A stretch of 64,000 bases of DNA, from assembly GCF_005281345.1 (NCBI RefSeq), contig NZ_SZXJ01000095.1:124001-188000 (forward strand). The letters are read 5' to 3'. Position 1 is the first letter of the stretch. Every line of letters starts with the position of its first letter. The translations under genes and the position numbers were made by a program. This DNA is from Citrobacter sp. wls619. GTDB taxonomy: Bacteria; Pseudomonadota; Gammaproteobacteria; Enterobacterales; Enterobacteriaceae. The notes under the pieces were generated by a model, which saw only the letters and a program-made list of their open reading frames with translations, did not search any database and had not been told where the DNA came from. Shown here in pieces: positions 12,465 to 25,744 of this stretch.

Positions 12465-15400
12465 TTATGACTTTTTGATCTGCGCGTGCATTTCCTGGAC
12501 AGAGGTCACCTTCTCGGTGGCATCTGCATTCAGCGCCATCGCCGTGGCAAAACCGCCGTTCAGGGTGGTGTCGTAGTGAACCTTATACTGCAGCGCACTG
12601 CGGCGAATCAGTTTGGAGTCTTCAATCGCCTGACGACCTTCAGTGGTGTTGATAATGTAGGTGTATTCGCCATTCTTGATACGGTCCTGAATGTGCGGAC
12701 GGCCTTCATGCACCTTGTTCACCAGACGTGGGTTAATGCCCGCTTCACCCAGCACAATCGCCGTGCCGTGCGTGGCATCCAGCTCGAAACCAAACTTCAG
12801 CAGTTTCGCCGCCAGGTCAACCACGCGCTCTTTATCGCCTTCGCGAACGGAGAGCAGCGCACGGCCCTGTTTTTTCATGGTAGAACTGCTGCCCAGCTGT
12901 GCCTTAGCGAACGCTTCGGCAAAGGTACGCCCCACACCCATTACTTCACCGGTAGAGCGCATTTCTGGCCCTAACAGCGGGTCAACGCCCGGGAATTTAT
13001 TGAACGGCAGCACCACTTCTTTTACCGAGTAGTACGGCGGGATGACTTCTTTGGTGACGCCCTGCTGTGCCAATGTTTTACCCGCCATCACACGTGCCGC
13101 CACTTTCGCCAGCGGTACACCAGTGGCTTTAGAGACGAACGGAACGGTACGCGCCGCACGTGGGTTAACTTCAATCAGGTAAACTTCGTTGTTCTTCACG
13201 GCAAACTGGACGTTCATCAGGCCACGAACCTGCAGTTCGAAGGCCAGTTTCTGCACCTGTTGACGCATGACGTCCTGAATTTCCTGACTCAGCGTATAAG
13301 CAGGCAGAGAACATGCGGAGTCACCGGAGTGCACGCCCGCCTGTTCGATATGTTCCATGATGCCGCCAATCAGCACCATTTCACCGTCACAAATGGCATC
13401 CACGTCAACTTCTACCGCATCGTCGAGGAAGCGGTCCAGCAGCACCGGCGCGTCGTTGGAAACGCTAACCGCCGTCTGGAAGTAGCGACGCAGGTCGGCT
13501 TCGTCGTAGACGATTTCCATCGCGCGGCCGCCGAGAACGTAGGACGGACGCACCACCAGCGGATAACCGATTTCTTTTGCTTTCTCAACAGCCTGCTCGA
13601 TAGCGGTTACGGTAGCGTTGGCCGGTTGCTTCAGCTTCAGACGGTCAACCGCCTGCTGGAAACGTTCACGGTCTTCGGCACGGTCAATCGCATCCGGGCT
13701 GGTACCGATAACCGGAACACCGGCAGCTTCCAGTGCACGAGCCAGTTTCAGCGGAGTCTGGCCGCCGTACTGAACAATAACGCCTTTCGGCTTCTCGATA
13801 CGCACGATTTCCAGCACGTCTTCCAGCGTCACCGGCTCGAAGTACAGGCGGTCGGAGGTGTCGTAATCGGTGGAAACGGTTTCCGGGTTACAGTTGACCA
13901 TGATGGTCTCGTAACCGTCTTCACGCAGCGCCAATGAAGCGTGTACGCAGCAGTAGTCGAATTCAATACCCTGGCCGATACGGTTCGGACCGCCACCCAG
14001 AACCATAATTTTATCGCGGTCTACGGACGGATTCGCTTCACACTCTTCTTCATACGTGGAGTACATGTAAGCAGTATCGGTAGCAAATTCTGCGGCACAG
14101 GTGTCCACGCGCTTGTATACCGGGTGCAGCTGATACTGTTCACGCAGTTTGCGAATTTCTGCTTCGCGCACGCCAGCCAGTTTAGCCAGACGCGCATCGG
14201 CGAAACCTTTGCGTTTAAGCATACGCAGGAAGTCAGCGTCGAGGCCGTTAATGCCCACGTCAGCCACTTTTTCTTCCAGACGCACCAGCTCTTCAATCTG
14301 CACCAGGAACCAGCGGTCAATGTTGGTCAGGTTGAACACACCATCGACGGACAGGCCAGCGCGGAACGCATCGGCGATGTACCAGATACGCTCAGCGCCT
14401 GCGTCTTTCAGCTCACGGCGGATTTTAGTCAGCGCTTCCGGATCATCCAGGCTTACTTTCGGGTCAAAACCGGTCGCGCCCACTTCCAGACCGCGCAGCG
14501 CTTTCTGCAGGGATTCCTGCTGGGTGCGGCCAATCGCCATCACTTCACCAACAGATTTCATCTGGGTAGTCAGACGGTCGTTTGCGCCCGCAAATTTCTC
14601 GAAGTTAAAACGTGGAATCTTCGTCACAACGTAGTCGATGGACGGTTCAAACGAGGCCGGAGTACGACCACCGGTGATGTCGTTCATCAGCTCATCAAGG
14701 GTGTAACCCACCGCCAGTTTCGCCGCTACTTTCGCAATCGGGAAGCCCGTTGCTTTGGACGCCAGCGCTGAAGAACGGGATACACGCGGGTTCATCTCGA
14801 TGACGATCAGACGACCGTTTTTCGGGTTTACCGCAAACTGTACGTTAGAACCGCCGGTTTCCACGCCGATTTCACGCAGTACCGCCATCGAGGCGTTACG
14901 CATGATTTGATATTCTTTGTCGGTCAGCGTCTGGGCTGGTGCTACGGTGATGGAGTCACCGGTATGGATGCCCATGGCGTCGAAGTTTTCGATGGAGCAG
15001 ACGATGATGCAGTTGTCGTTTTTATCACGCACCACTTCCATCTCGTACTCTTTCCAGCCAATCAGCGATTCATCAATCAGCAGCTCATTAGTGGGGGAAA
15101 GGTCCAGACCGCGTTCGCAGATTTCTTCGAACTCTTCGCGGTTATAGGCGATACCGCCGCCGGTGCCGCCCATGGTGAAGCTGGGACGGATAATGCACGG
15201 GAAGCCAACATCAGCGGCAACCGCCAACGCTTCTTCCATGGTGTGGGCGATGCCGGAACGCGCAGTGTCGAGGCCGATTTTTTTCATCGCGATGTCAAAA
15301 CGACGACGGTCTTCTGCTTTATCAATGGCATCCGCCGTTGCGCCAATCATGGTCACGCCAAACTCAGCCAGTACGCCCTGGCGTTCCAGTTCCAGCGCAC

Positions 15401-15692
15401 AGTTCAGCGCCGTCTGGCCGCCCATGGTCGGCAGCACCGCATCCGGGCGCTCTTTTTCGATAATTTTGCGTACCACTTCCCAGTGAATCGGCTCGATATA
15501 GGTTGCATCGGCCATTTCCGGGTCGGTCATGATGGTTGCCGGGTTGGAGTTCACCAGTATGACGCGGTAACCCTCTTCACGCAGGGCTTTACACGCCTGC
15601 GCACCGGAATAGTCAAACTCACACGCCTGACCGATTACAATCGGACCCGCGCCCAGAATCAGGATGCTTTTTATATCTGTACGTTTTGGCAT
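12465..15692 (-). CDS. carB: CarB, carbamoyl-phosphate synthase large subunit
   Basis: A 1075-residue enzyme with two homologous ATP-grasp halves. The N-terminal half (about 1-400) phosphorylates bicarbonate and the second half (about 550-930) phosphorylates carbamate. An oligomerisation region lies between, and an MGS-like allosteric domain occupies about 936-1075 (site for UMP, IMP and ornithine). Repeated motifs are visible: [19 protein letters not shown] near the start and [18 protein letters not shown] near residue 560, with [17 protein letters not shown] and [17 protein letters not shown] in the two halves. It is two residues longer than E. coli CarB. It makes carbamoyl phosphate for arginine and pyrimidines with CarA, whose stop lies 15 bases upstream. 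Confidence 0.99.
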   Translation of the reverse strand: MPKRTDIKSILILGAGPIVIGQACEFDYSGAQACKALREEGYRVILVNSNPATIMTDPEMADATYIEPIHWEVVRKIIEKERPDAVLPTMGGQTALNCALELERQGVLAEFGVTMIGATADAIDKAEDRRRFDIAMKKIGLDTARSGIAHTMEEALAVAADVGFPCIIRPSFTMGGTGGGIAYNREEFEEICERGLDLSPTNELLIDESLIGWKEYEMEVVRDKNDNCIIVCSIENFDAMGIHTGDSITVAPAQTLTDKEYQIMRNASMAVLREIGVETGGSNVQFAVNPKNGRLIVIEMNPRVSRSSALASKATGFPIAKVAAKLAVGYTLDELMNDITGGRTPASFEPSIDYVVTKIPRFNFEKFAGANDRLTTQMKSVGEVMAIGRTQQESLQKALRGLEVGATGFDPKVSLDDPEALTKIRRELKDAGAERIWYIADAFRAGLSVDGVFNLTNIDRWFLVQIEELVRLEEKVADVGINGLDADFLRMLKRKGFADARLAKLAGVREAEIRKLREQYQLHPVYKRVDTCAAEFATDTAYMYSTYEEECEANPSVDRDKIMVLGGGPNRIGQGIEFDYCCVHASLALREDGYETIMVNCNPETVSTDYDTSDRLYFEPVTLEDVLEIVRIEKPKGVIVQYGGQTPLKLARALEAAGVPVIGTSPDAIDRAEDRERFQQAVDRLKLKQPANATVTAIEQAVEKAKEIGYPLVVRPSYVLGGRAMEIVYDEADLRRYFQTAVSVSNDAPVLLDRFLDDAVEVDVDAICDGEMVLIGGIMEHIEQAGVHSGDSACSLPAYTLSQEIQDVMRQQVQKLAFELQVRGLMNVQFAVKNNEVYLIEVNPRAARTVPFVSKATGVPLAKVAARVMAGKTLAQQGVTKEVIPPYYSVKEVVLPFNKFPGVDPLLGPEMRSTGEVMGVGRTFAEAFAKAQLGSSSTMKKQGRALLSVREGDKERVVDLAAKLLKFGFELDATHGTAIVLGEAGINPRLVNKVHEGRPHIQDRIKNGEYTYIINTTEGRQAIEDSKLIRRSALQYKVHYDTTLNGGFATAMALNADATEKVTSVQEMHAQIKKS

Positions 15693-15707
15693 TTTGTTTG
15701 CTCCTGA

Positions 15708-16856
15708 TTATTTTGCTAAAGAACGGTAGTGCTTAATCAATTCGATAAAGTGGTCAAACAACGGCGCAGCGTCGTGCGGACCTGGGCTCGCCTCCGGGTG
15801 TCCCTGGAAGCTGAATGCCGGTTTATCGGTACGATGAATCCCCTGCAGGGTGCCGTCGAACAGTGACTTGTGGGTTACGCGCAGGTTGGCAGGCATGGAG
15901 GCCTCATCAACCGCAAAACCGTGGTTCTGCGCGGTGATCATCACGGTATTGTTATCAATATCTTTCACCGGATGGTTGCCGCCGTGGTGGCCAAACTTCA
16001 TCTTGATGGTTTTTGCACCGCTCGCCAGCGCCAGCAGCTGATGGCCGAGGCAGATGCCAAATACCGGAATATCGGTTTCGAGGAATTTCTGAATCGCGGT
16101 AATCGCGTAGTCGCACGGTGCCGGATCGCCAGGGCCGTTGGACAGGAAGATACCGTCCGGATTCATCTTCAGAACCTCTTCTGCAGAGGTCTGCGCCGGG
16201 ACAACCGTCAGGCGGCAGCCGCGATCCGCTAACATACGCAGAATGTTGCGCTTGGCGCCGAAATCGTAAGCCACGACGTGGAACGGGAGTTCATCAGCAG
16301 ATTTTGCTTCCGGTAAGTCACCTTCCAGCGTCCAGCTACCCTGCGTCCAGCTATACGGCTCCGCAGTGGTCACTTCTTTCGCCAGATCCATACCGTTCAG
16401 GCCCGGAAACGCTTTGGCTTTTTCCAGCGCCAGCGCCGCATCCGGGTTGTCACCCGCAATAATGCAGCCGTTCTGCGCGCCTTTTTCACGCAGCAGACGC
16501 GTCAGCTTACGAGTATCGATATCGGCAATCGCCACGATGTTATGGCGCTTCAGGTAAGAAGAAAGGTCTTCAGTATCGCGGAAGTTGCTGGCAATCAGCG
16601 GCAGGTCACGAATGACCAGTCCTTGCGCATGTACCTGAGAAGATTCTGCATCGGCTTCATTGGTGCCGACATTACCGATATGAGGATAAGTAAGAGTGAC
16701 GATTTGGCGGGAATAGGAAGGATCAGTGAGGATTTCTTGATAACCGGTCATTGAAGTATTGAAAACGACTTCCCCAACCGCCGAACCTGTTGCCCCTATG
16801 GCCCGACCGTGAAACTGGGTTCCGTCTTCCAGAACCAATAGCGCTGACTTAATCAA
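15708..16856 (-). CDS. carA: CarA, carbamoyl-phosphate synthase small (glutaminase) subunit
   Basis: A 382-residue class I glutamine amidotransferase that supplies ammonia to CarB. The nucleophile is Cys269 in FGICLGHQ, with the [10 protein letters not shown] stretch near the C-terminus carrying catalytic His/Glu. I place the start at TTG 16856, as in E. coli. GGAGGG lies 6-7 bases upstream and the length then equals E. coli CarA. An in-frame ATG nine codons earlier overlaps the promoter/ArgR region and lacks a good ribosome binding site. Expression should respond to PurR, RutR and ArgR sites upstream. Confidence 0.98.
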   Translation of the reverse strand: MIKSALLVLEDGTQFHGRAIGATGSAVGEVVFNTSMTGYQEILTDPSYSRQIVTLTYPHIGNVGTNEADAESSQVHAQGLVIRDLPLIASNFRDTEDLSSYLKRHNIVAIADIDTRKLTRLLREKGAQNGCIIAGDNPDAALALEKAKAFPGLNGMDLAKEVTTAEPYSWTQGSWTLEGDLPEAKSADELPFHVVAYDFGAKRNILRMLADRGCRLTVVPAQTSAEEVLKMNPDGIFLSNGPGDPAPCDYAITAIQKFLETDIPVFGICLGHQLLALASGAKTIKMKFGHHGGNHPVKDIDNNTVMITAQNHGFAVDEASMPANLRVTHKSLFDGTLQGIHRTDKPAFSFQGHPEASPGPHDAAPLFDHFIELIKHYRSLAK

Positions 16857-16889
16857 AACACCCTCCAGAGAATATTCACTCACTTTATT

Positions 16890-16928
16890 TGCATATTAAT
16901 TCATTAACGCACTATGAATCAATGCAAA
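16890..16928 (-). promoter_or_regulatory. ArgR (ARG box) region of the proximal carAB promoter
   Basis: TGCATATTAATTCA (16890-16903) is a near-match to the ARG box core TGAAT-N4-ATTCA. A second half-site TGAAT at 16915-16919 followed by CAATGCA suggests a weaker neighbour. In E. coli ArgR represses the downstream carAB promoter from paired boxes at this position. Confidence 0.65.
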
Positions 16929-17076
16929 TTTGCTTACCTATGGATTTCTGGCAAACGGCGGCATTCTAGAGATAGCCCACGTAAAAGTCTACCCAAAAGG
17001 ACAATTTTTATTATTATTTTGCGCCATTGACGAATTAACCTGCCTCCAGGCATCAAAAAGATCAACTAACTTAGAG

Positions 17077-17092
17077 TGGAAAACGCTTGCGG
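17077..17092. promoter_or_regulatory. PurR operator upstream of carAB
   Basis: The minus strand reads CCGCAAGCGTTTTCCA, close to the PurR consensus ACGCAAACGTTTGCGT (central CGCAA and CGTTT kept). Purine repression of the distal carAB promoter through PurR is known in E. coli. Confidence 0.75.
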
Positions 17093-17133
17093 AGTAGGAA
17101 GAGTATCAAATCACAGAAAAAAGAGATAAAAAG

Positions 17134-17149
17134 TAGACCAAATGGTCAA
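17134..17149. promoter_or_regulatory. RutR operator upstream of carAB
   Basis: TAGACCAAATGGTCAA differs at one defined position from the RutR palindrome TTGACCA-N2-TGGTCAA. RutR senses uracil and controls carAB in E. coli from an upstream site. The remainder of the 454 bp gap (16857-17310) is AT-rich and has no gene. Confidence 0.75.
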
Positions 17150-17230
17150 AATTTACATTTAACCAACATAAAAAGACAACAAAACCTATAAAAACAAGAT
17201 ACTCAATTCAAAATCAATATGAAATAGGCA

Positions 17231-17260
17231 AAATAAAGGGCAATAAAATATTGCCCTTTG
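17231..17260 (-). terminator. Terminator after dapB
   Basis: A perfect 11 bp stem AAAGGGCAATA / TATTGCCCTTT (17235-17245 and 17249-17259) with a 3-base loop, followed on the minus strand by TTTATTTT. It separates dapB from the carAB control region. Confidence 0.85.
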
Positions 17261-17310
17261 TAATCAAATAATTACGACTACAATAACCACATCACGAAGG
17301 GTAATAAACC

Positions 17311-18147
<837 letters not shown>

Positions 18148-18305
18148 TTAATTTTACGTAAATCGTTTTCAGATTAACCAGCGTATCGCTGCGCCGCCAG
18201 CCGAAAACGTCGATAATTAGAATTTAATGATAAACAGGGAAAGATATCAGTAAAAGGCATGACGCCACGGAATAAGCAGCGTCATATCGTTATATAGCGT
18301 GGAAA

Positions 18306-19220
18306 TCAGGGGGCCAGTGCCAGAACGTGCGCCACCCACTGCTGGAACCCCTCAACGTTCAGCCCCAGTGCCACCTGGGCATTAGCGGGTTGCCCCAGCC
18401 GCCCTTCGATGTCTACTACCGTTGTGCCAGAGGTATATTCCCCCTGCGTTTCAACGGCGACAAAACAGGGCCTGAGCGTAAAGAGATCCGGGCGCACCAG
18501 CCAGGCAATCGCACAGAGGTCGTGCATTCGCAGCCCCGTATTCATGCTACCGCTACGGTAGTGACTGAACAGCGCATGTAGCATTTTTCCGGTCTGATTA
18601 AGCCCTGGTAACGTCGCCAGATAATCCGGCGCAAGCATGGCCTGGTTGGTCACGTCCAGCCCGCACATTACAATCTCCAGCCCGCTCTGGAAAACTTTCG
18701 CGGCAGCCTCGGGATCGATAGCAATATTAAACTCGGCGTTTGGCGTGAAGTTCCCGCGCCCGGCCGAACCGCCCATAATCACCAGGCGCTGAATGTTGAA
18801 TACGCATTCAGGATAATGAGTCAGCAACAACGCAATGTTGGTCAGAGGACCAATGGCCACCAGCGTCACCGGCTGCGGGGCATGCATCAGCGCGTCACGA
18901 ATGGCCTGGAAGGCAGGTTTTGCCAGCGGCTGGCGGTCGTGCTCGACAAATTCGTACCCTTCCATGCCGGACTCACCGTGTACGGAAGCAGCATCACGCA
19001 ACGGGCGCACCAGCGGCATGGATGCGCCCTGCGCCAGGGGGATATCCGCCTTCCAGAAATGCAGCAACTGCAACGCATTACGGGTGGTTTTTTCCACCGA
19101 AACATTGCCTGCTACCGTGGTCATCAGTTGCAGATCCAGCTCAGGGGCAAACAGCGCGGCGGCAATAGCGGCGGCATCATCAATGCCGGGATCGGTATCA
19201 AGAATGATCGGTAAGCGCAT
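18306..19220 (-). CDS. rihC: RihC, broad-specificity ribonucleoside hydrolase
   Basis: A 304-residue inosine/uridine-preferring nucleoside hydrolase. The calcium-binding DTDPGIDDA motif is at residues 8-16, and the family stretch [11 protein letters not shown] lies near residue 150. It hydrolyses purine and pyrimidine ribonucleosides to ribose and base. ATG 19220 ([10 protein letters not shown]) gives the E. coli length. The frame stays open 13 codons further, but those would run into the ispH terminator. Confidence 0.97.
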   Translation of the reverse strand: MRLPIILDTDPGIDDAAAIAAALFAPELDLQLMTTVAGNVSVEKTTRNALQLLHFWKADIPLAQGASMPLVRPLRDAASVHGESGMEGYEFVEHDRQPLAKPAFQAIRDALMHAPQPVTLVAIGPLTNIALLLTHYPECVFNIQRLVIMGGSAGRGNFTPNAEFNIAIDPEAAAKVFQSGLEIVMCGLDVTNQAMLAPDYLATLPGLNQTGKMLHALFSHYRSGSMNTGLRMHDLCAIAWLVRPDLFTLRPCFVAVETQGEYTSGTTVVDIEGRLGQPANAQVALGLNVEGFQQWVAHVLALAP

Positions 19221-19227
19221 GGTTTCT

Positions 19228-19259
19228 CCAAAAAAAATGCCAGACGTTAAGTCTGGCAT
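19228..19259 (-). terminator. Terminator of the ribF-ileS-lspA-fkpB-ispH operon
   Basis: Stem ATGCCAGAC / GTCTGGCAT (19237-19245 and 19251-19259) with a 5-base loop, followed on the minus strand by eight T. It lies between the ispH stop and the rihC start. Confidence 0.93.
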
Positions 19260-19285
19260 CTTCGCATAATCGTAACCGGAAAGAC

Positions 19286-20236
19286 TTACTCTACTTCACG
19301 AACATCCACACGCAGTTCTTTAGGCACTTCGAAAACGATATTCTCTTCACGGCCTTCAAGCGGGATAGCGTCTCCACCACCCAACTCCTGCAGGCGAGCA
19401 ATCACGTTCTGCACCAGAATATCGGGTGCCGAGGCGCCAGCGGTCACGCCTACGCATTTCGCCTCTTTCACCCACGCTTCCTGGATATCAGTCGCATCAT
19501 CGATCAGATACGCGGCTTTCCCCATTCGCTGGGCCAGTTCAGCCAGACGGTTGGAGTTAGAGGAGTTTTTCGAGCCGACCACCAGTACCACATCTGCCTG
19601 TTCCGCCAGCGCACGTACCGCTTCCTGACGGTTAGTGGTGGCATAGCAGATATCATCTTTGCGCGGCCCGACGATTTTCGGGAAGCGTTGGCGCAGCGCG
19701 TCGATGACATCCGAAGTATCGTCAACAGAGAGCGTGGTCTGCGTCATGAAGGAAAGTTTACCTTCATTTTTCACGTCCAGTTTCAACACATCTTCTGGTG
19801 ATTCAACCAGATACATCCCCCCTTGCGGGTTGCTGTATTGGCCCATCGTGCCTTCAACTTCCGGGTGTCCGGCATGGCCGATCAGGATCGACTCTTCGCC
19901 GCGACGGCTGGCACGGGCGACTTCCATATGCACCTTCGTCACCAACGGACAGGTCGCATCAAAGACGGTAAGGTCGCGGCCTTTAGCTTCGTTACGCACT
20001 GCCTGAGACACGCCGTGGGCGGAGAAAATCAGAATTGAGCCGTCCGGCACTTCGCTGATTTGCTCAATAAAAATAGCGCCGCGCTCACGCAGGCTATCCA
20101 CCACGTAGCGGTTATGCACCACTTCGTGACGGACATAAATCGGCGCGCCGTAAATAGCCAGCGCGTTTTCTACAATGCTGATAGCGCGGTCTACGCCAGC
20201 GCAGAAGCCGCGCGGGTTGGCCAACAGGATCTGCAT
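19286..20236 (-). CDS. ispH: IspH, 4-hydroxy-3-methylbut-2-enyl diphosphate reductase
   Basis: A 316-residue [4Fe-4S] enzyme and last step of the MEP isoprenoid pathway, giving IPP and DMAPP. The three cluster ligands Cys12 (RGFCAG), Cys96 (DATCPL) and Cys197 (DDICYAT) are in place. I chose ATG 20236 ([10 protein letters not shown]), which lies one base after the fkpB stop and gives the E. coli length; a long open extension upstream overlaps fkpB and is not credible. Last gene of the operon. Confidence 0.98.
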   Translation of the reverse strand: MQILLANPRGFCAGVDRAISIVENALAIYGAPIYVRHEVVHNRYVVDSLRERGAIFIEQISEVPDGSILIFSAHGVSQAVRNEAKGRDLTVFDATCPLVTKVHMEVARASRRGEESILIGHAGHPEVEGTMGQYSNPQGGMYLVESPEDVLKLDVKNEGKLSFMTQTTLSVDDTSDVIDALRQRFPKIVGPRKDDICYATTNRQEAVRALAEQADVVLVVGSKNSSNSNRLAELAQRMGKAAYLIDDATDIQEAWVKEAKCVGVTAGASAPDILVQNVIARLQELGGGDAIPLEGREENIVFEVPKELRVDVREVE

Positions 20237-20237
20237 T

Positions 20238-20687
20238 TTACGCCTCCAGTACTGGTTCGACTTCCAGCACTTCAATATCAAAATGAACGGTATGCCCAGC
20301 CAGTGGATGGTTGAAATCAACCGTGATCGAATCACCGTTGATTTCGCGGATAACACCAGGCATCTCACTGCCGTCCATTGCGGTAAAGAGCATGATTGCG
20401 CCAATTTCTGGCTCGCCCGCGTCCATAAATTCCCGACGCGAGAAATACTGAATTAAGTCCGGGCTGGTGATACCAAAGGCCGCATCAGGCTCCAGGGAGA
20501 ACGTGGTTTTATCGCCCTCTTTTAGGCCCAGCAGGTGCTGCTCCAGTCCTTCAGACAGAGAACCGTCGCCCAGGCGAAACAGCGCAGGCTTGCCGTTATT
20601 GCGGGTTGACTCTGCGGTGGAGCCATCGTCGAGCTTGAGGGTGAAGTGCACCAGCACCGCACTGTTACTCTGTACTGATTTTGACAT
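20238..20687 (-). CDS. fkpB: FkpB, FKBP-type peptidyl-prolyl isomerase
   Basis: A 149-residue SlyD-like FKBP. The FKBP core ([18 protein letters not shown]..., about residues 11-30) and the insert-in-flap region ([23 protein letters not shown]) are visible. It is a cytoplasmic prolyl isomerase/chaperone. It lies between lspA and ispH, with a REP pair on the lspA side. Same length as E. coli FkpB. Confidence 0.97.
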   Translation of the reverse strand: MSKSVQSNSAVLVHFTLKLDDGSTAESTRNNGKPALFRLGDGSLSEGLEQHLLGLKEGDKTTFSLEPDAAFGITSPDLIQYFSRREFMDAGEPEIGAIMLFTAMDGSEMPGVIREINGDSITVDFNHPLAGHTVHFDIEVLEVEPVLEA

Positions 20688-20715
20688 GCAGGTTGCTCTT
20701 TAAAATTGCTGCCGA

Positions 20716-20800
20716 CTGTAGGCCCGGTGGCGCTACGCTTACCGGGCAAACAAGGATCGCAGTATATTGTAGGCCGGATTAGCATAGCGCCATCCGGCAT
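20716..20800. repeat. REP pair between lspA and fkpB
   Basis: Unit 1 GTAGGCCCGGTGG...CTTACCGGGC (20718-20747) and unit 2 GTAGGCCGGATTAGC...GCCATCCGGCA (20769-20799). Both lie inside an operon, so they may alter the ratio of upstream ileS/lspA to downstream fkpB/ispH message. Confidence 0.88.
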
Positions 20801-20803
20801 TTT

Positions 20804-21301
20804 TTATGCGGCTTTTTTCTCTTTCGACGGTAAGAAGCCTTCAAGAACAATCAACGCTGCGCCGATACAAATCGCCGTATCCGCCAGGTTGAAGGTCGCG
20901 AAATGCCAGTCCCCGACGTAAAAGTCAATCATATCAACTACAAAGCCGTGCCACAGGCGGTCGAACAGGTTGCCCAGCGCACCACCGATGATTAACGCAT
21001 ACGCAATGTTATTCAGCTTCTGCGTCGCTTTAGCGCGGTACATCATCACCATCAGGATGACGCAAATACCGATGGCGATCCCGGCAAAGAACCAACGTTG
21101 CCAGCCACCGCTGTCAGCTAAGAAGCTAAACGCCGCACCATAGTTACGCGCGTAGTGCAGATTAAGCGACGGGAACAGCGACACCGTATCCCCCAGAGCA
21201 AAGTTCTGGAGGATCAGGTATTTGCTGCCTAAGTCGATAATCAGCACGACTACCACCAGCCACAGCCAGCGTAGCCCTGTTGAACAAAGAGGCTTACTCA
21301 T
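20804..21301 (-). CDS. lspA: LspA, prolipoprotein signal peptidase (SPase II)
   Basis: A 165-residue inner-membrane aspartyl protease with four hydrophobic helices. The catalytic aspartates are in [10 protein letters not shown] and FNLADTAI (C-terminal half), and the conserved NYGAAFSFL follows helix 2. It removes signal peptides from prolipoproteins. Its ATG overlaps the ileS stop by one base (TGATG), indicating coupling. One residue longer than E. coli LspA. Confidence 0.98.
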   Translation of the reverse strand: MSKPLCSTGLRWLWLVVVVLIIDLGSKYLILQNFALGDTVSLFPSLNLHYARNYGAAFSFLADSGGWQRWFFAGIAIGICVILMVMMYRAKATQKLNNIAYALIIGGALGNLFDRLWHGFVVDMIDFYVGDWHFATFNLADTAICIGAALIVLEGFLPSKEKKAA

Positions 21302-24117
21302 CAGGCAAACTTACGTTGTTCGCCATCACCGGCGATGTTGCTGACACAGCGTCCGCAGATGTCTGCGTGTTCCGCCACCTGGCCGACGTCGGTGGTGTAA
21401 TGCCAGCAGCGCGGGCACTTCTCACCTTCGGCTTTACTCAGTACGATTTTCAGACCTTTCAGCAGTTCGCTCTGCTGAGCATCAGCCGGAGCCGCAGCAT
21501 AATCCGCAACCGTCGCACCAGAGGTCAGCAGAACAAAACGCAACTCTTCGCCCAGTGCGGTCAGTTTCGCCGCCAGTTCTGGTTCAGCGTACAGCGTCAC
21601 TGCCGCTTCCAGAGAACCACCGACTTTCTTATCTGCACGCGCCTGCTCGATAACCTTGTTCACTTCGCCACGTACTTTCAGCAGCTCGTCCCAGTAGGCA
21701 TCGTTCATCGCTTCGGTTTCGCCTAAGCCAAACAGACCGTCGTACCACTCACCGGTAAAGACATACTTCTCGCGGGAGCCCGGCAGGTAACCCCAGATTT
21801 CATCGGCGGTGAAGGACATGATCGGCGCCATCCAACGAACCAGCGCTTCGGCAATATGGAACAGCGCAGTCTGGCAGCTACGACGCGCCACGCTGTCCGC
21901 TTTCGCGGTGTACTGACGGTCTTTGATGATGTCGAGGTAGAACGACCCCATTTCTACGGAGCAGAAGCGCATCAGGCGCTGTACCACTTCGTGGAAGTCA
22001 TAGGCTTCGTAAGCTTTCAGGATCTCTTCCTGAGCCGCCTGCGCACAACCTACCGCCCAGCGGTCCAACACCACCATCTCTTCCGGTTTCACCATGTCTT
22101 TAACCGGATCGAACCCGTTCAGGTTCGCCAGCAGGAAGCGTGCGGTGTTACGGATACGACGATAGCTGTCGGCAGCACGTTTCAGGATTTCATCAGAAAC
22201 GGCCATTTCACCGGTATAGTCGGTAGAAGCCACCCACAGACGCAGAATATCCGCGCCCAATTTGTTCATCACATCCTGCGGAGAAACGGTGTTACCGATA
22301 GACTTGGACATCTTACGGCCCTGACCATCGACGGTGAAACCGTGGGTCAGTACCTGGCGGTAAGGCGCTTTGCCTTTCATGGCGGTGGAGATCATCAGAG
22401 AAGACATGAACCAACCACGGTGCTGGTCAGAGCCTTCCAGATACATATCTGCCGCATGCCCTGCAAACTCAGGACGCACGTCAACGACGGATGAGTGGGT
22501 TGAACCGGAGTCAAACCACACGTCCAGCGTATCCGGGACTTTGACATACTGGTCAGCTTCGTCGCCGAGGATATCTTTCGGATCGAGATCCCACCACGCC
22601 TGGATGCCATCAACTTCAACGCGTTTAGCGACTTCTTCCATCAGTTCGACAGCGCGCGGATGCAGCTCTTCAGTGTCTTTGTGGACAAACAAAGACATCG
22701 GCACGCCCCACGTACGCTGACGGGAGATACACCAGTCAGGACGGTTGGCAACCATCGATTCAATGCGCGCCTGGCCCCAGTCAGGGATCCACTGCACGCC
22801 TTTGATCTCTTTCAGCGACTGCGCGCGCAGGCCTTTCTGATCCATGCTGACGAACCACTGCGGCGTCGCACGGAAGATGATCGGCGACTTGTGGCGCCAG
22901 CAGCACGGATAGCTGTGCTGCATCTTCTCAACGTGCAGCAACGCGCCTTTTTCGCTCAGCAGCGCAACGATTTTGTCGTTGGCTTTAAAGACGTTCACAC
23001 CGTCCAGATCCGGATAGGTACCCGCCAGGTATGCGCCGTCCGGGCCAACCGGGTTTGCGATTTCCAGACCGTATTTCTGGCTGATGACGTAGTCATCCGG
23101 ACCGTGGCCGCCAGCGGTATGCACCGCACCGGTACCCGCATCCAGCGTCACGTGATCGCCAAGAATTGCCGGCACATCAAAGCCCATAAACGGATGGGTA
23201 AAGCGCAGCAGTTCCAGCTCAGCGCCTTTGACGGTGCCAAGGATGGTGTATTCAGCCGCGCCAATACGCTGCATCACGCTTTCAACCAGATCTTTTGCCA
23301 GAATCACCGCCTGGCCGTCCATCTGTACCAGCGCATAGTCAAAGTCAGGCGCCAGAGAAATTGCGCGGTTCGCCGGTAACGTCCACGGGGTGGTGGTCCA
23401 GATAACCAGAGAGACTGGGCCATTGACATCAGAGACGCCAAATTTTGCTTTTACTGCGTCCGGGTCTGCCGCATGGAACGCAACGTCAATAGATGGAGAC
23501 GTTTTGTCATAATACTCAACTTCCGCTTCCGCCAGCGCAGAACGGCAGTCAACGCACCAGTGCACCGGCTTCGCACCTTTGTGCAGGTGACCGTTGCCGA
23601 TGATTTTGCCCAGCGCACGAATGATGTTGGCTTCGGTTTTGAAGTCCATAGTCAGGTACGGATGCGACCAGTCGCCCAGCACGCCAAGACGGATAAAGTC
23701 TTTACGCTGACCGTCAACCTGGGTCGCTGCGTATTCGCGGCACTTGGCACGGAACTCTGCAGCGGTGAACTTCTCACCTGGCTTACCGTATTCCTGCTCC
23801 ACCTTCAGCTCGATCGGCAGACCGTGACAGTCCCAGCCCGGAACGTAAGGCGAGTCATAGCCCGTGAGTCCCTTGGACTTCACGATAATGTCTTTCAGAA
23901 TCTTGTTAACCGAGTGACCAATATGAATGCTGCCATTCGCATAAGGAGGGCCATCATGCAGAATGAAGGTTTTTTTGCCTTTTTTGGCCGCACGAATGAT
24001 GCCGTACAGGTCATCATCAGTCCAACGCGCCAGCATTCCCGGTTCGCGCTTGGCGAGATCGCCGCGCATCGGGAACCCTGTTTCCGGCAAATTCAGGGTT
24101 GATTTATAGTCACTCAT
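21301..24117 (-). CDS. ileS: IleS, isoleucyl-tRNA synthetase
   Basis: A 938-residue class I aminoacyl-tRNA synthetase. The HIGH motif (GSIHIGHS) lies near residue 60, the KMSKS motif (RKMSKSIGN) near residue 602, and a C-terminal zinc site CPRCWHY...CGRCVSN ends the protein. The CP1 editing domain occupies about residues 190-400. Length equals E. coli IleS. It lies 37 bases after ribF. Confidence 0.99.
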   Translation of the reverse strand: MSDYKSTLNLPETGFPMRGDLAKREPGMLARWTDDDLYGIIRAAKKGKKTFILHDGPPYANGSIHIGHSVNKILKDIIVKSKGLTGYDSPYVPGWDCHGLPIELKVEQEYGKPGEKFTAAEFRAKCREYAATQVDGQRKDFIRLGVLGDWSHPYLTMDFKTEANIIRALGKIIGNGHLHKGAKPVHWCVDCRSALAEAEVEYYDKTSPSIDVAFHAADPDAVKAKFGVSDVNGPVSLVIWTTTPWTLPANRAISLAPDFDYALVQMDGQAVILAKDLVESVMQRIGAAEYTILGTVKGAELELLRFTHPFMGFDVPAILGDHVTLDAGTGAVHTAGGHGPDDYVISQKYGLEIANPVGPDGAYLAGTYPDLDGVNVFKANDKIVALLSEKGALLHVEKMQHSYPCCWRHKSPIIFRATPQWFVSMDQKGLRAQSLKEIKGVQWIPDWGQARIESMVANRPDWCISRQRTWGVPMSLFVHKDTEELHPRAVELMEEVAKRVEVDGIQAWWDLDPKDILGDEADQYVKVPDTLDVWFDSGSTHSSVVDVRPEFAGHAADMYLEGSDQHRGWFMSSLMISTAMKGKAPYRQVLTHGFTVDGQGRKMSKSIGNTVSPQDVMNKLGADILRLWVASTDYTGEMAVSDEILKRAADSYRRIRNTARFLLANLNGFDPVKDMVKPEEMVVLDRWAVGCAQAAQEEILKAYEAYDFHEVVQRLMRFCSVEMGSFYLDIIKDRQYTAKADSVARRSCQTALFHIAEALVRWMAPIMSFTADEIWGYLPGSREKYVFTGEWYDGLFGLGETEAMNDAYWDELLKVRGEVNKVIEQARADKKVGGSLEAAVTLYAEPELAAKLTALGEELRFVLLTSGATVADYAAAPADAQQSELLKGLKIVLSKAEGEKCPRCWHYTTDVGQVAEHADICGRCVSNIAGDGEQRKFA

Positions 24118-24154
24118 CAGATTCTCGGTTCCGTATTTAAAACTCGTATAGGCA

Positions 24155-25093
24155 TTAAGCCGGTTTTGTTAGCCCAAAAAATTCGCGGGCAGTCAACTCA
24201 TCACGCGCAATCTGCGCTTTTAGCTCATCCAGCGAGGCAAATCGCTGTTCGCTGCGTATTTTTTTACGCAGTACTACATCTATATGGCGACCGTAGAGGT
24301 CCATTGCAACATCCAGTAGATGCACTTCCAACTGCTGGCGTACACCGGCAACCGTCGGGCGGGTGCCAATGTTAGCTACGCCGGGATAAGGCTTTTCACC
24401 CAATCCCATCACTTCAACCGCATACACCCCTTTCACCGGGGAAACCTGGCGACGCAGCGGTAAATTTGCCGTCGGGAAACCGATAGTTCGTCCCAGTTCA
24501 TCGCCGTGTACGACGCGTCCTGAAATGGTAAAAGGGTGTCCAAGCAAACTTTCGGCCAGTTGCAGGTTATCGTCTGCCAGCGCCTGACGCACCGCGGTGC
24601 TGCTGATCCGCACACCGCCTTCACAGAAGGTTTGGGTACTGGTGATATCAAAACCATACTCAGCGCCCGCTTCCTGTAATAACAAGAAATCGCCCGCACG
24701 GCTAGCGCCAAAGCGGAAATCATCACCAACAGCAAGAAATTGTACACCAAGGCGCTTCACCAGCAGGTCGCTGATAAAGGTCTGTGCCGTTAATGCGGCG
24801 AAACGCCTGTCAAAACGCACGCACAGCACGTAATCCACGCCGCATTCGGCCAGATAACGCAGTTTTTCCCGCAGGCGGGTAAGGCGCGCAGGCGACTTAT
24901 CCGTCGCAAACAGCTCCAGCGGCTGTGGCTCGAAAATCATCACCATCACTGGCAGACCGCGTTTGCGCCCTTCTTCCCGTAAGCCCTGCAACAAGGCACG
25001 GTGGCCACGGTGCACGCCGTCGAAATTACCAATAGTCAGCACACACCCATGCGGGGCCTGACTGAGATTATGTATGCCTCGTATCAGCTTCAT
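24155..25093 (-). CDS. ribF: RibF, bifunctional riboflavin kinase/FAD synthetase
   Basis: A 312-residue enzyme. The N-terminal FMN adenylyltransferase domain has the nucleotidyltransferase motif [10 protein letters not shown] at about residues 22-31. The C-terminal flavokinase domain has [11 protein letters not shown] near residue 200. It converts riboflavin to FMN and FAD. One residue shorter than the E. coli protein. First gene of the operon. Confidence 0.98.
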   Translation of the reverse strand: MKLIRGIHNLSQAPHGCVLTIGNFDGVHRGHRALLQGLREEGRKRGLPVMVMIFEPQPLELFATDKSPARLTRLREKLRYLAECGVDYVLCVRFDRRFAALTAQTFISDLLVKRLGVQFLAVGDDFRFGASRAGDFLLLQEAGAEYGFDITSTQTFCEGGVRISSTAVRQALADDNLQLAESLLGHPFTISGRVVHGDELGRTIGFPTANLPLRRQVSPVKGVYAVEVMGLGEKPYPGVANIGTRPTVAGVRQQLEVHLLDVAMDLYGRHIDVVLRKKIRSEQRFASLDELKAQIARDELTAREFFGLTKPA

Positions 25094-25685
<592 letters not shown>

Positions 25686-25708
25686 TCGCCTGCTTGTTGT
25701 CGCTTTGT

Positions 25709-25737
25709 GAAAAAACCCGCGCAAGCGGGTTTTTTTA
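25709..25737. terminator. Bidirectional terminator between rpsT and nhaR
   Basis: Stem AACCCGC / GCGGGTT (25714-25720 and 25725-25731) with GCAA loop, flanked by an A run on the left and a T run on the right. It can stop rpsT on the plus strand and nhaR on the minus strand. Confidence 0.93.
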
Positions 25738-25744
25738 TGTCTGC

